A stretch of DNA of 64,000 nucleotides from Euphorbia lathyris (GCF_963576675.1 NC_088918.1:58423501-58487500); one strand, 5' to 3'; positions 1-11,900 are shown, numbered from the stretch's first letter. A program made the numbers and translations. The notes: generated by a model from the sequence alone, not told the origin.

Positions 1-3000
1 CAATTTATAAAGACCACATCCATAGATATAGAGTCCGCACTCATAATATATACATTTCGTCGTAAGAAACTCTACCACTAGGCGTCGCGCTATCAGCAAG
101 CCCGCTGACCACTCTGGAGAAATCTCAAGTTCTTCAATGTGTCAGCACCAAACGATGGCACACTATCTGCTGACCAATTACATCTACCCTAAGATTAATT
201 GCACCAGCTCAGCGATAAACTTCGAGCAGTGCTTCATATGGCACATGCTGACTTATAAGCCCATCAATATGCCAATTTTCTTAATTGCTGGCTTCCAAAG
301 GAGCACTGGAACTCTTAAGCTGGGCTCACTCATAACCAGAATCCTCAAAGACCATCAGATTGACCTATTCGAGGAAACTGAGGCCCAAGGCTCTGAGATA
401 ACAGCTGCTGCGCTACGTGCCTTGAAGTATGACCAACCGATTAAGAAAGGCAAAAATGTTGATGAGGCTGATGAGGAGACAACTGTCCCAAAGAAGGGCA
501 AAAGGACAAAGGCTCCAGCTGCCCGAAAAAGGAAATCTGTTGGGACTCCTTCAAAGAATGATGCGCCTCAGGCCAAGAAGCTAAAGTCAGCTGCTCAAAA
601 AGGTCAGGAGAGACCTAAGTCAGCTGAGAAGAGAAGTAGGCAAGATGAGCCTGATACAGAGGAAAGAACAGATGCTGATGAGCAACCTCTGAAGAAGAAG
701 AAGTCTTCAGAACTGACCCCTATTGATGCTATCCCCACTGACTTCCTTAATCCCAGTGACTCTCACTTCACACAGTGTTAGGGAACTGAAACTAAGCATC
801 AAGAAGATGATGTACAACTGGATGATCAGTTCATCACTCAAGTGGAAGAAGAATTAGATAATGAAGATCAGGATGATGAGGAAGCAGAAGAAGAAGAAAG
901 CGGTCAGGATGACGCTGAGGAGACAGCTAGTGAAAAGGATGTTGCTGAGCCAACTAATACTGAGTTGGCTGCAGATAAAGAACAAGAACAAGCTGACCAG
1001 CTCAATGTTGATCAAGAAGAGACTTCTCCTTCTCACTCAGGAGAGTCTATCCAAGCTGACCCGACTCCTCCTGGCAGAAGAAGATTAGTAAAGGCAAGTC
1101 AGAAAACTGTCATTGACCTTCCTGTTCAAAAGCCAACTAAAGATCCTTGATGGGTGTCGAATCCACCAAAAATAAATATAACTTTACTTGACCGAAATAT
1201 GGATTTGTAAAAAGGATAAGCAAAGGTCGAACCCAAGGGATTAGTACTGATTTAACTAAATTAATAACCAAGAAGACAATGAAAGTAAAATTGGGGGTTT
1301 TGAATTGTGAAGATTAATTATGCTAATTAAAACTGAAATATGAATAAAAGAAATTGAATGAATTAAATCAATGGGTGAAAACTTCAGTCAAGGGAGATTC
1401 TCGCAAGCTAAGCAGTTTATTTTCTATCGATCACAGACTGTGAAACATATTCTTAATTAAAATAATCCGAACTAGTTATAATCGTTCCTTATTCATTCCC
1501 GATCTTATCTTTCCTTAATTTATAAAGTTAATCCAAGTATTCCTAAAGATTAACCTCTTTTCCATTAGACAGTTCCTCCTTAGCGGTAGGAATTTAATCA
1601 ATCGAAAGCGTTAAAACCTAGAAAGACCTAGTCTAAGTTAACCGAATTCATAGCGACTCCGATTTAAACCAAATTACACATTCATACGCTTAATCTTGTT
1701 AGAATATTCAGATGATCACAAATCCTATCTTCTAACATTAATCGATTGAAGGAAAAGTGAAGACCCGGCCGGATTCTTACCTGAGCTTTCAATGGATGCC
1801 TGATTTTATAGATTAATAAATGTGCAAACAGATTATAATCACAAGAAATAAAGATGAAGATCAACGATCTCACGATAAAGAATAAAAGCTCGCCTTTGAT
1901 TCAATCCCTTAACCGAATAAGAATTTAGCTACTCATAACCATGGAACTCGGCTATGATAACTTTACAAAACCTGGAAGATAAACGAGTTCTCCCTATTCT
2001 GGAATTCTAAGCAAAGCTGAATGCTAAAAGAAACGTAAAGAAAAGGTTAAAAGAAAGAGGTGCCTCCCTCAAAACATAATGAGGCCTTAAATAGAGTTTT
2101 ACCCTTCTTAGTCATCTAGGGCAAAGGAAAGGGATCTTAAGACTCCTATTCTAACAAAACTTCTTCATTCCCCACGAAATTAGGTAATTTGGACACTCCT
2201 TGGCATGTTAGGATGCTTGCTGGGAAAGTAAATCCCGAATCTGCTGAGTTGGCAATCCTGCTCCTGTCGACCTTCCTTAGTCTTGGGCCAGACTAAGTCG
2301 TCTCTGATCACAATTCTGCAACTTTAGGTAAAAATGCCCAATTAAGCTCCAAATAGCTTTACTTTCTCCAAATTGATTCCTGCAAGTACCTTATGATAAT
2401 AACAAGTAAAAAGCTCTAAAATCAAGGAATCAGAATGCGAATAAGTGCGAGAATAAAGCATGTTTACTTGCTACTTTTTGCACTTATCAATCCTTCTTCT
2501 CTTAAGCTGAAGTTTTTCAGTAAGTAAACCCCCTCTTCTCAACAAGCTTCTCTTGAAAAGCAAGCCTCTGTTTCTTCACAAAAGGAACAAGCCGACTTGA
2601 ATGCTTCCGCCAACTCTACTAGCCAAACCGAGCAAGTTCTCGCCAATGATGTTGCTCCAAGCATTGTGCTGACACAGCATTAGGATTGCTTCTTCACCGA
2701 CCATCACTACTGCCGATCAATCCTCTCTTCCCGAAAACTAAGTGCAGCTTGAAAACACACTTCCAGTCACTGACCATGTCATTCCTGAGAAAACTCCGAC
2801 TCCTCCACCAACTGGTCATACTGAGGAATCTAGGCAAGCTGATGAAGGATCACTCAGCTATCTGCATGCCACCGAGTCTGGTAGACAACTCATCAACTCG
2901 GTGCAGTCATTAATCAAGGATCTTCATCAAACTGCTGAACCTACTGCTGGGTTTACTAACAATGCATCAACTCAGTTGTCCCAAGTCACTCAGCTCTTAA

Positions 3001-3752
3001 ATGAGGTTAAAGGACTGAAGGATTTGCTAAGTGATATGATCTCCATTCAATCACATCAGCCCAATCAGGACTCAATAACGAAGCTGGCTGAGCTCCAACT
3101 GACAACGGTTCAACATCTTAACACTCTTCAAGGACAATTCCAGACTTTGTCAGCTGCGAATACTCAATATGAAACTTCTGCTGAAGTAAAGATGCTCTTT
3201 GCCCAGCTTCACACTGAGCAAAACAAGACCAACCACCAACTTGCTTCTTATTCTCAATGCTCAGTGGAGCAAATTAGCGAAGCAATTCGTTTGCTGAACC
3301 TGAATAAGCAAGAGATGGACACTGACCAAATGAAGCAAAATGAGATATTGGTCAATACCCAAAGGATCTTCACCCATGTGCGTCATAACAATATCCACCG
3401 TCAATATTATGACTCAGCCCTGCTGAAGACCTTTCATCAAGTTTTTGCTGCACTATCAGATACAATTACTTGGGTAGGTAAGTCTCAAGCCTACATACTG
3501 AGCCTGCTCAGCGCCGCTGAACTCGGTATACCTAAAGAGGTATTGGATGAAGGCGTTGTTGTCTTCGATGGCATCAATGAAAGTGCTGACAAGCTTAAGG
3601 AGCTGTCCGGCGTACTAACCACCGTGGTCTTAACGGACTCCTTTAGAATTCCTCCTCCTCCCGATGCTGACAAAACGGGGGAGAAAGAACAAGCTAGAAC
3701 TCAGCATGAGGCTCCTAGAAGTAGTCAGTCTAAGCAAAAGAAGAAGAAGTAG
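1..3752 (+). pseudogene. Env-like ORF of a Sirevirus-type copia element, broken, 5' end outside window
   Basis: This is the third ORF that lies between pol and the 3' LTR in Sirevirus-type copia elements; its role is unproven. One reading frame runs from about 137 to 1147. It starts with a globular block containing the GSLITRILKDHQIDL-type motif of plant transposon/env-like proteins, followed by a long Lys/Glu/Asp-rich section. The frame has a TAG at 779-781, is split at 1148 by a solo LTR, resumes at 2495, meets a TAA at 2525-2527, and shifts frame near 2680. The last open part (2742-3752, 336 codons) is Gln/Leu-rich with heptad-like spacing, suggesting a coiled coil, and ends in a lysine tail. 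The three polypurine boxes and LTR just downstream support the assignment. The lineage call rests on layout and motif, not on alignment. Confidence 0.7.
1148..2489 (-). mobile_element. Solo LTR of an Athila-like gypsy element
   Basis: The 1342-bp block begins TGATGGGTGTCGAATCCACC and ends CACTTATCA, the same termini as the Athila LTR at 42893-44188. Interior stretches also match that LTR at lower identity, for example the CCAAATTACA..TTCATACGCTT region near 1670-1690. It is flanked by a perfect 5-bp target duplication, ATCCT (1143-1147 and 2490-2494). No internal Athila sequence remains, so this is the product of LTR-LTR recombination. It interrupts the env-like ORF. Orientation is given for the parent element, whose genes read on the minus strand relative to this LTR. 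Confidence 0.93.
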
Positions 3753-4270
3753 ACATAGGCTAACTTAGTTTTGTACTTAGTCTGTAGTCTCTATGTTCTT
3801 TTATGCTCATCTTTTGTCTTTTGCTATGTATGCTGACTACTTTACTTCAATACAATACTTGCATCTTTTATCCAAACTTGAGTTATTTCATACGATGCTG
3901 AGTATTATGTTATTATGTATCTTCAAATACATCAACTATGTTTAATGCTTATAATACTTGTTGATTGTATCCAATGCTGATAATATGTTTGACATTGTCT
4001 TGTATGTTTATAAAACACTGTCTCATAAGACCCATTGAACAAAATGTTTACTCAGTGCTCTCTGAATGTTAAACCTTCCGCTTAATATTGAGTAAAATAG
4101 AATATGTACCATGAGCTGACCTATATCTGAAAACTGACCTTAGACTTACTCAGTCAGTAGCTCAACCCTGACGGGGGAGTTTGCTAAGTAATAATAGGTC
4201 AACTATCATGGGGGAGCTCAACACTGAGTTCCTCGCTGAATAGTTTTGCCAACATCAAAATGGGGGAGTT
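3753..4270 (+). other. 3' untranslated region of the Sirevirus-like element with three polypurine boxes
   Basis: This AT-rich non-coding stretch follows the env-like ORF. It contains three GGGGGAG boxes at about 4173-4179, 4210-4215 and 4262-4267, the last one abutting the LTR start. Multiple polypurine tracts before the 3' LTR are a described trait of Sireviruses. No ORF of interest is seen. Confidence 0.75.
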
Positions 4271-5605
4271 TGTTGAAACACCTTTCCACATGATTTTTAT
4301 TTGACAAAATTATTTAAGTAAAATTAAATATATTCTAAACACACTAAGTTTAAATGCTTTGATTTAGTTAACTAATGTGTTTGTTCAATGTTGAGTTAAA
4401 TTACTTATAAGACATAAAGACTAAAAGGCTTAAAGCCCAATACGGAAGTCAAAGCCCAAGTCAAACAGATCAAGACAACTCGGCCCGCGTATGCAAAACG
4501 CTGTCGTTATGCACAAAACGCAGCTCAGCGGAAGAAGGATCGAGAAGACCTTCGTTGAACAACTTCGGAACGAAGCTGCTGAGTTGAATCGACAAAGAGT
4601 ACAAGACAGCAGCTGAGCAAGAACAACTTCCAGACAAAGTGTTTCCACTTTGGATAAAGTTCAGAAGACACAGTACGCTGTCTAGTTGACCTTACCATAA
4701 ATGGAGAGACATTCTGCGGAGCTGACTAAAAGCTGCTCAACACCGACCGAGGACAGAAGATACTCAAATCTGATTGGCCGAGAGCTCTGAGCAAGACTGA
4801 GTGACAACGACAGGAAGCCGTTTCCCTCCAACGGTTATTTCGAAATTCGAAATGACTGATGTCTCAAACGTCTCTATAAATAGGGCCCTTCAGTGCTTCA
4901 TTCAATACAGAACTTTATCAAGCCATTACGCTGACCTAAATTCTACTCAAAGTTCTGCGAGAGAAAGCAAAGCAAATACTTACACCAAATTCTATATCTT
5001 TCATGTAAAAGTCTAGAGTGATTATTCAATCATCTAAAGTGTCTTAGCAATTGTTGTTTAGGACAAATCTTTATCATTTTTAGAGATTAGAAAGGAGAGG
5101 CTGAGTACTCGGTTATAGTACTCAGCGAGAGATTAGGAGTGAGTAGAGGTATAGAGGAAGGTACTCTTGTTATACTCAGCTTCTAAGTTGTAAAAGGTTT
5201 GATGCTCTACCGTTAAAGAGCTCAGTAGAGAATTCGAAAGCTCAGAACGTGTTCCGGGGACAGGACGTAGGCTTAGAGGCCGAACCTGGATAAATCTGCT
5301 GAGTAACATCTTTCTAACCTTAAACTCCTTAATATATATATTGCTTGCTTAAACAAAACTGACCAAGTAAAGAGGTCACGCTGAGTTGTGTGTATTGAGT
5401 ATCTGAGTTCAGGAATAGACTCAAAGTGCTATCTCCTGACTCAACGAAAGAAGCTGACCTAGTCACCAGTTGACTAAGTTAGTGTCTTATTTACTCAGCG
5501 CGCTGTGGAATCCTTTTTCAAAGAAAAAGAAGTCAGCCTTAACGTACTTAAATTTTAAATAGTTCCTATCCCCCCCCCCCTTGGAACTAACTTGTTACAT
5601 TATAA
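4271..5605 (+). mobile_element. 3' LTR of the Sirevirus-like copia element
   Basis: The LTR starts TGTTGAAACACC directly after the last polypurine box. It holds a TATA box at 4873-4882 and a C-rich run near 5571-5580. The exact 3' end is uncertain: CA dinucleotides lie near 5599 and 5609, and the sequence after about 5610 is unrelated reverse-strand copia pol. The 5' LTR is outside the window, so no target duplication can be checked. The words CTGAGT, ACTCAG and GCTGAC recur very often through the LTR and the upstream ORF. Confidence 0.75.
4873..4882 (+). promoter_or_regulatory. TATA box of the LTR promoter
   Basis: The sequence CTATAAATAG lies about 600 bp into the LTR, in a context typical of plant LTR core promoters. 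Transcription would start roughly 30 bp downstream. Activity is unknown. Confidence 0.6.
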
Positions 5606-6851
5606 GGGACAAACAATCATCAGTCGACACATACTTTATACTGACTTCTTTGCGTGCAAATAAGTCCCTGACAAAGTGGTACACGATCTCTATATGCTTT
5701 ATCTTGTTATGGTATCTCTGATCTTTAGCGAAAGCAATAGCAAATTAATTATCACTGTTAACTATAATTGGAGTATTAGAGGTACAGTAAAACTTCTATA
5801 TAAGAATACACTTGGGACCAGTCTATTTGTATAATAATTGGGAGGTTATTACTAAACAGAGTTTGATATAATAAAATTTATCAACACATATAATTTTAAA
5901 TTTTAAATAATACCACTTGAAATTGGTTAAGATTATCATAGGCATGCATGATTTATATATAATGTATAACAATAGACATTAATGGAATAAATTAAATATT
6001 TAGAATTTCAATTTAGAGTTTAGATTGTCAATATATAGATAATTGAAAAAGTTTTATGGGAAAAATGTAAACATCCACGAGAATACTAAATATTTATAAT
6101 TTCAAGTTGTAGTTTGGGTTTCCAACTCATAGATAATTTCAATAGTTTTTTTTTTAATATTTTATGATTTAGTTTGAATTCTTAATATATACATATAAAT
6201 ATATAATTATTATTATATGGAGGCATAATTTCTAAAGGTGGGACTTGAAAAGTGTATAACAAATAACGTTTGAGAGGTTATTCTGATTTATAACTGGCCC
6301 AAGTTGGGACCGAGTTTTTTTATAACAAAATAGAGGTTATTCCTATATAGAGTATTCCTATATAGAGGTTTTACTGTAATAACATTTAGATGGTTTAGGA
6401 ACCTATTCAACCAAACTATCTCTTGAACTGTTGATGGGTATGATACATAGTGGATAAAGTTACATGTGTCTTTTTCTTGCTACTCAATAAGATGGCACAA
6501 TTCCCAAGCAATAATACATATCATGATGTGGACATCCTCTTGTCCAAGTCTCTTGCCCAATTAGCATTTGTATATCCTCTCACATTAAGATCTTTGCCTT
6601 GATAACATAGAGAATGGTTTTCAGTTGCTTTAAGATACTTAATATCCTTTTAACGGCTGCCTAATCTGCTTGCCCTGGATTGGACTAATATTTGCTTACC
6701 ATTACAATGGTTTGATAGATATTGGGTCTCGTACATAATATAGCGTACATTAAACGACAAACACTAGCATTAGGAACAATTTTCCATTCGTTCTTTCTCT
6801 TCTTGTGTGTGTGGACATATGTTGATACTAAGGGTGATGTCCTTAGTCATT
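5606..6851 (-). pseudogene. Ty1/copia pol remnant (end of RT and RNase H), reverse strand
   Basis: Reading the minus strand gives the classic end of copia pol. Near 6720-6760 there is a decayed counterpart of the YAM..TRPDI segment. Near 6650 come SNPGQA and KRIL, then near 6390 KE-type IVWLNRFL. The RNase H segment PIIVNSDN lies near 5760, AIAFAKDQRYHNKIKHIEI near 5690-5745, and YHFVRDL and KYVSTDD near 5615-5680. It carries at least one stop (after NSDN) and frameshifts, and is split by a MITE at 5785-6376. The 3' part is cut by the Sirevirus LTR, and the upstream part is replaced by the B3 array at about 6852. It is non-functional. Confidence 0.85.
5785..6376. mobile_element. pogo/Emigrant-like MITE
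   Basis: The 592-bp AT-rich block has inverted ends CAGTAAAACTTCTATATAAG and the reverse complement CAGTAAAACCTCTATATAGG. It is flanked by TA on both sides (5783-5784 and 6377-6378). This end sequence and TA target match the Emigrant/Lemi1 type of pogo-like plant MITEs. It sits inside the copia RNase H sequence, and joining the flanks restores the copia reading. No ORF. Confidence 0.88.
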
Positions 6852-8596
6852 GGGCTATCTAATGAAAGAAGGTTCCAGGAGATCATTTAGATATCACGAC
6901 ATCAAATACAAATTAATATTATTAATGTCAAATTGAACTCATTTTTTTCAACACTCTATATTTCAAAATAACCTATTTATTCCTTCAACTTGCTTAAAGT
7001 GCTCATTAATCTTCTAAAATTAATATGACTGAAAAAAATGAAATTTTAGATCAATTGAAATGCCTTAACTTTAAACAAATTCAGAAAATTGCTAATGTAA
7101 GCAAGTTTTGGAAAGCTAAGAGCATCTCCAATGGTTCATATCCACAACCACTAAATATACATGCCACATCATCCATTTAGTAAACTGCATTTTATTAAAC
7201 TATCTAACTGCATTTTATTAAACTATCTAACTGCAATGGTTAAACTCTATAACCACTTAATCATAAAGAATCAACCAATCACAATGGATCCATCAATTAA
7301 TTAAACTTTACCATATTATTTTAAAAATAAAAAATATAATATAAGAATAATCAAAAGTTTAATCAACTACTCAATATCTATTAAACTCAAAATATTACAA
7401 ATAACAATACATATTAAAAGAAAAGCAACAATTTCCAAAGAAGCTTTGTATATAATAAAAAAACAATTTCCAAAACCATTAATTGAACAACAGAAAAAGA
7501 ATAATATTATAATAAAGAAAAACTTTCACTGATTATCTTCTTCGCACCATCATCGTCGTCAGTCATTCTCTTCTTTGCCTCTACCTCATTAACTATAGCT
7601 TCCATTAATGGTGTGTGTCTGAATAAAGTCAACTTGATCTCAATTTTTTTGCATTCACTCTAAGCGAGGCACGTGATGTCATATCATATTTGTTTTTTTC
7701 ATCTCTCCTCTCATCCTTATTCTTCTCAATAAAAGCATCAACTTTGTGAAACCCTGCAATTCTTATCTCATTCCTTCTACAACTCAACTTTTCATTCCCT
7801 TCTGCTACCGGGTATTTGTGTGTGGATAACAAAAAGAGAGCCTTCATTTTATCATGTAAGTTTCTTATTTCTTCTAATTGAATTGGATTTTTTGTTTTTT
7901 TTAAAGTGAATGCATAATAGTGCTTCATTTGTATGATTGACATTCTAATTAATCAAGAGTGTTAGAGAAAACAGTGTCTTTCCGTTCAATTTTACTCTAT
8001 CTGGTATGATTTTTCCGTTTCATTAAGTTTTATATTCTGATAAAACACTTTTTGTTCTTTGAGATACTCTCATTGTTCAAACTTTGTACTTTTTTATTTT
8101 GTTTTATTTTATTAATGCTTTTTTAGTTTTATTTTATTAAGGATCAATTTGGTAGCTAAAATTGAATACTACCTTTAACTTGAAATTTTATATCAAATTA
8201 GTACAAAAATGACGCTCATCAGCATCACCTGCCAAATAAATGCTAATCCTATATTGAATGATGATTTCGTAGATATGGTTTTGTTGAAGAAAACAAAAAT
8301 TGAAAGATGCTTTTTGCCTAAATCGAATAGTTATGGTTTTGTGTTAGGTGTTCACCTATCTAGTACAAGTGATGCTTAACTTTCATAACATAAGAAAACA
8401 GATTAGGATATTGTTATGTTAATACAAATGTATTGCTTTTCTCATGTGAGAATGCAATTTATAGTTCAAGAGATCCAAAAAGGATATTTGGTCCACTGAA
8501 GATAAATTATGGCACAAACATTCTCTTTTTACAAGATTATTCTTCAAGATGTCATTCAGCAAGGAAAGCTTGTCAGTCTCCTTCTCTTTACATATA
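6852..8596 (+). repeat. B3 array: tail of copy 0, spacer, and exon 1/intron start of copy 1
   Basis: This block matches 29880-30326 joined to 49684-50940, and also 51600-52625. It opens in the middle of a 3' exon (the AAAGAAGGTTCCAGGAGATC region), which is the tail of a truncated preceding copy. The spacer includes a GAGCATCTCCAATGG segment near 7122. An exon-1-like region follows at about 7540-7855 and ends in the donor GTAAGT at 7856-7861. Intron 1 sequence then runs to 8596, where a Helitron is inserted. No protein-coding exon is recognised in this part. The first exon may be mostly untranslated. Confidence 0.7.
7540..7855 (+). pseudogene. Exon-1-like region of B3 copy 1
   Basis: This is the counterpart of about 49860-50177 in copy 2. 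It ends ATTTTATCAT before a consensus donor GTAAGTTTC. The same donor is kept in both copies, which supports a real ancestral intron. The start of the exon is a guess from sequence composition. No B3-type coding is seen here. Confidence 0.4.
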
Positions 8597-8623
8597 CTAG
8601 ATTTAACCCCGTACAATACACGG
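8597..8623 (-). other. Helitron 3' terminus with hairpin
   Basis: On the minus strand the segment CCGTGTATTGTACGG can fold into a short stem (CCGT/ACGG plus two wobble pairs) and is followed 8 bases later by CTAG at the host junction. This is the standard Helitron 3' signature. Confidence 0.75.
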
Positions 8624-9231
8624 ATTGTATGACTTTATTAAACAAATATAATTTTGACATTAAATATTAACGGAAGTTATAAACATACAGATGCTACCTA
8701 TTGTGTAATTCTTTGACTTTTGAGGAATTTTCCATAATCGAATAATTTTAATGTAATTTTTTAGTTACGTTTAGCACTAATTTCTTCAATATAGTCATAC
8801 GTTGAAGACATATTTTACTAATTTTATGAGTGTTAAAAATAATAAGAATAAAAACTTATGGTGGTCAGCTACATAGGTGGGATTCTACTTATTCTCTTTT
8901 GGGTTAATGTGCAAAAATACCTCTAACGTTTTGAATCATGAGCAATTTTGTCACTAACATCTAAAATGGTGCAATTTTACTCCTAATGTTAGACGCCAAT
9001 AGCAATTTTGCCCTTAACATTTATAAATTTGGTCAATTTTACCCCTGACGTTAGGGGTATTAATTATTTAGTACTTTAATCTAGAATAAAATATTAATTA
9101 ATTTTAATCTGTATAAAGTTCTTCCGGAAAAATAATATTTTGATTGAATTCAAATCCTTTATTGGCTTTAGTATCAACTTTAGTATTATTAACTTATTAA
9201 AATTTTGTAAAAATTAAACATAAACAGAACT

Positions 9232-9232
<1 letters not shown>
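8624..9232. other. AT-rich Helitron interior, with one unpaired MULE-like end
   Basis: No coding is seen. From 8903 to about 9060 the sequence GGGTTAATGTGCAAAAATAC and following resembles the terminal arms of the MULE-type elements at 25042 and 28054. No matching inverted arm or target duplication was found nearby, so it is probably a truncated copy. Confidence 0.4.

Positions 9233-9286
<54 letters not shown>
9233..9286. repeat. (AT)n microsatellite
   Basis: This is an uninterrupted TA run. It lies just before the CCTGATAGGCTTTAG landmark, the same relative place as the other AT tracts in the Helitron units. Confidence 0.95.
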
Positions 9287-9289
<3 letters not shown>

Positions 9290-9360
9290 TTATATATATA
9301 TCCTGATAGGCTTTAGTTATAGATAGAGAGTTCTTTGCAAATCGTAATGGTAGATTAAGT

Positions 9361-9892
9361 TGTAACACCCTGGTCCAATACCATGTAGATATTGTCCGCT
9401 CTGGTCCAAATCCAACACTTTGGGCCTCAGGGCTTTAAAACACGTCTGCATGTATTGGATTCACATTTTACTAATAAGCCCCAATCACCCCCTCTCCATT
9501 TTCGATGTGGGATTCAGTTCATTCCTGCCCCCATCGCCATCCCTTAGGGCCGCTCCTTGCTCAGGCCTTCTACCCCGGCGCCACCCTCTTCGGACCGGGT
9601 TGTTACAGGCCCACCAGCTTCCGTCTGGTTCGTCCCCAAACCACACATCGTACGTGGAGAACCTGGCTCTGATACCAATTGTAACACCCTAGTCCAATAC
9701 CATATAGATATTGTCCCCTCTGGCCCAAATCCAACAATTTGGGCCTCACGGCTTTAAAACGCGTCTGCATGTATTAGATTCACATTTTACTAATAAGCCC
9801 CAATCACTCCCTCTCCATTTCCGATGTAGGATTCAGTTCATTCCTGACCCATCGCCATCCCTTAGGGCCGCTCCTTGCTCGGGCGTTCTACA
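9361..9892 (-). mobile_element. TRIM (miniature LTR retrotransposon)
   Basis: Two direct repeats of about 214 bp (9361-9574 and 9680-9892) start TGTAACACCC, share the GCTTTAAAAC segment, and end CTTCTACC and GTTCTACA. The 105-bp interior has, directly beside the right repeat on the minus strand, TTGGTATCAGAGCC, a primer site for initiator tRNA-Met. So the element reads on the minus strand. It is far too small to code. The flanking 5-mers (TAAGT and AGGGG) do not match, so one flank has been rearranged. Confidence 0.88.
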
Positions 9893-11900
9893 AGGGGTTA
9901 GGGTGTGATAAAGAGCTTATTGTGCGACATAATAAAACTATGTAGTTTTGATGATAATTAAAAAGGACAAGGTGACAAATTTGTAAATAAAATGAAAGAG
10001 AGGATAGAGAAAATTGTTTTATTTCTTTTCTTTAAAATACATTTTCCCGACATCTCTAACATCGTTTTTCGAAAATTTTTATACTATTAGACTCGTCTAA
10101 ATTAGACGGTCATTTTAAGATCCCTGAAGCTCAAGCAAAAAATTTTCCGGTGAACGAAATCCCGGTGGACGTTTTCCGGCGAGAAAAAAAGTGTCCAGAA
10201 AATTTTCAAAAAAATCCAGAAAATGTAAAACATTATTCTAAGAAACTTTAATTCTTGGGTTGAAGCGGGATTTCTGACGGTTTAGTCCCAATAAAACTTT
10301 TTCCTTAATTTTATCCATTTTACAAGCTTCAACAATTTGTTGGGTCAAAACTGTAAGGAATCTCGCTTTGAGCCAAGAATTAAAGTTCCTTAAAATGATG
10401 TTTTAAATATTTTGGAATTTTTTGATAATTTTCTGGATATATTTTTTGTCCTACTTACATTGTTCCAAATCAGTATACCATTTGTTCCAACATAATATTT
10501 ATATTGTTCCAACAGAAAATTGTTTTATTTCTTTTTTTAAAATATATTTTTTCGACATTTTTAACCTCGTTTTTCGAAATTTTTTATACTATTAGACTCG
10601 TCTAAATTAGACGGTCATTTTAAGATCAATGAAGTTCAAGTAAAAAAAATCCGGTGAACGGAATCCAGGTGGGCGTTTTCTGGCGAGAAAAAAGTGCCTA
10701 GAAAATTCTCAAACAATTCCAGAAAATGTAAAACATTATTCTAAGAAATTTTAATTCTTGGGTCGAAGCAGGATTTCTTACGGTTTAATCCCAATAAAAC
10801 TTGTTTCTTAATTTTATCTATTTTACATGCTTCAACAATTTATTGGGTCAAAACTATAAGGAATCTCGCTTTGAGCCAAGAATTAAAATTTCTTAAAATG
10901 ATGTTTTACATGTTTTGAAATTTTTTGATAATTTTCTGGGCACGTTTTTTTATCCTATTTACATTGTTCCAAATCAATGTACCATTTGTTCCAAATCAGT
11001 ATACCATTTGTTCCAACATAGTACTTATATTGTTCCAACAGAAAAATATTTTATTTCTTTTCTTTAAAATACATTTTTCCGACATTTCTAACCTTATTTT
11101 TAGAATTTTTTATACTATTAGACTCGTCTAAATTAGACGGTCATTTTAAGATCCCTGAAGTTCAAGTAAAAAAAATTCCGGTGAACGGAATCCGGGTGGA
11201 CGTTTTCTGGCGAAAATAAAGATGCCCAGAAAATTCTCAAAAAATTCCAAAAAATGTAAAACATTATTCTAAGAAACTTTAATTCTTGGGCCGAAGTAGA
11301 ATTTCTTACGGTTTTGACCCAATAAATTGTTGAATGATGTAAAATGGATAAAATTAAGGAAAATTTTTTATTGAGACTAAACCGTAAGAAATCCTACTTC
11401 GATTAAAGAATTAAAGTTTCTTCAAATAATGTTTTACATTTTATGAAATTGTTTGAGAATTTTCTGGGTACTTTCGGGTTTTTTTATCAGAAAACGCCCA
11501 TCTAACCTTCGGATTCCGTTGATTTGGGACTAAACCGTAAGGAATCTCATTTTGAGGCAAGAATTAAAGTTTCTCAGAATAATGTTTTACATTTTCTAAA
11601 ATTTTTTGAGAATTTTCTTGACATTTTTTCTCACAGAAAAACAGATCGCCGGATACCATTCACCGGGAATTTTTTTACTCGAGTTTCTGGGATCTTAAAA
11701 TGACCGTCTAATTAAGATGAGTCCAACGGTATAAAAAGTTTAGGTTGGAAAAGTTGGAAAAATGCATTTTAAAGAAAAAAATAAAATAATTTTCTCTTTC
11801 CTTTTATTTACAAATTTGCCACCTCCTTTTGATTAATTACAAAATTGGTCTTTGTCGCATAATAAAGCTTGTCACACCATAAGAAATGTGTCACACCTGA
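9893..11900. mobile_element. Foldback-like element with ~505-525-bp internal direct repeats
   Basis: The outer ends are inverted. The left starts near GGGTGTGATAAAGAGCTTAT and has GTGACAAATTTGTAAATAAA. The right has TTTATTTACAAATTTGCCAC and ends with TGTCACACC. Inside, the landmark GACGGTCATTTTAAGATC recurs at about 10105, 10610 and 11135 in direct orientation, and as TGACCGTCTAATTAAG at 11701 in inverted orientation. Repeats of TTGTTCCAA sit between units. No clear target duplication and no ORF. It may be a non-autonomous MULE or foldback element. Confidence 0.65.

Noticed and set aside
7629..7943. Minus-strand ORF of 104 codons in the B3 spacer
   Set aside because: It overlaps the exon-1/donor region on the other strand and is not kept in the matching copy.
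9361..9892. Cassandra-type TRIM with 5S rRNA promoter
   Set aside because: The LTRs lack a recognisable 5S internal control region.
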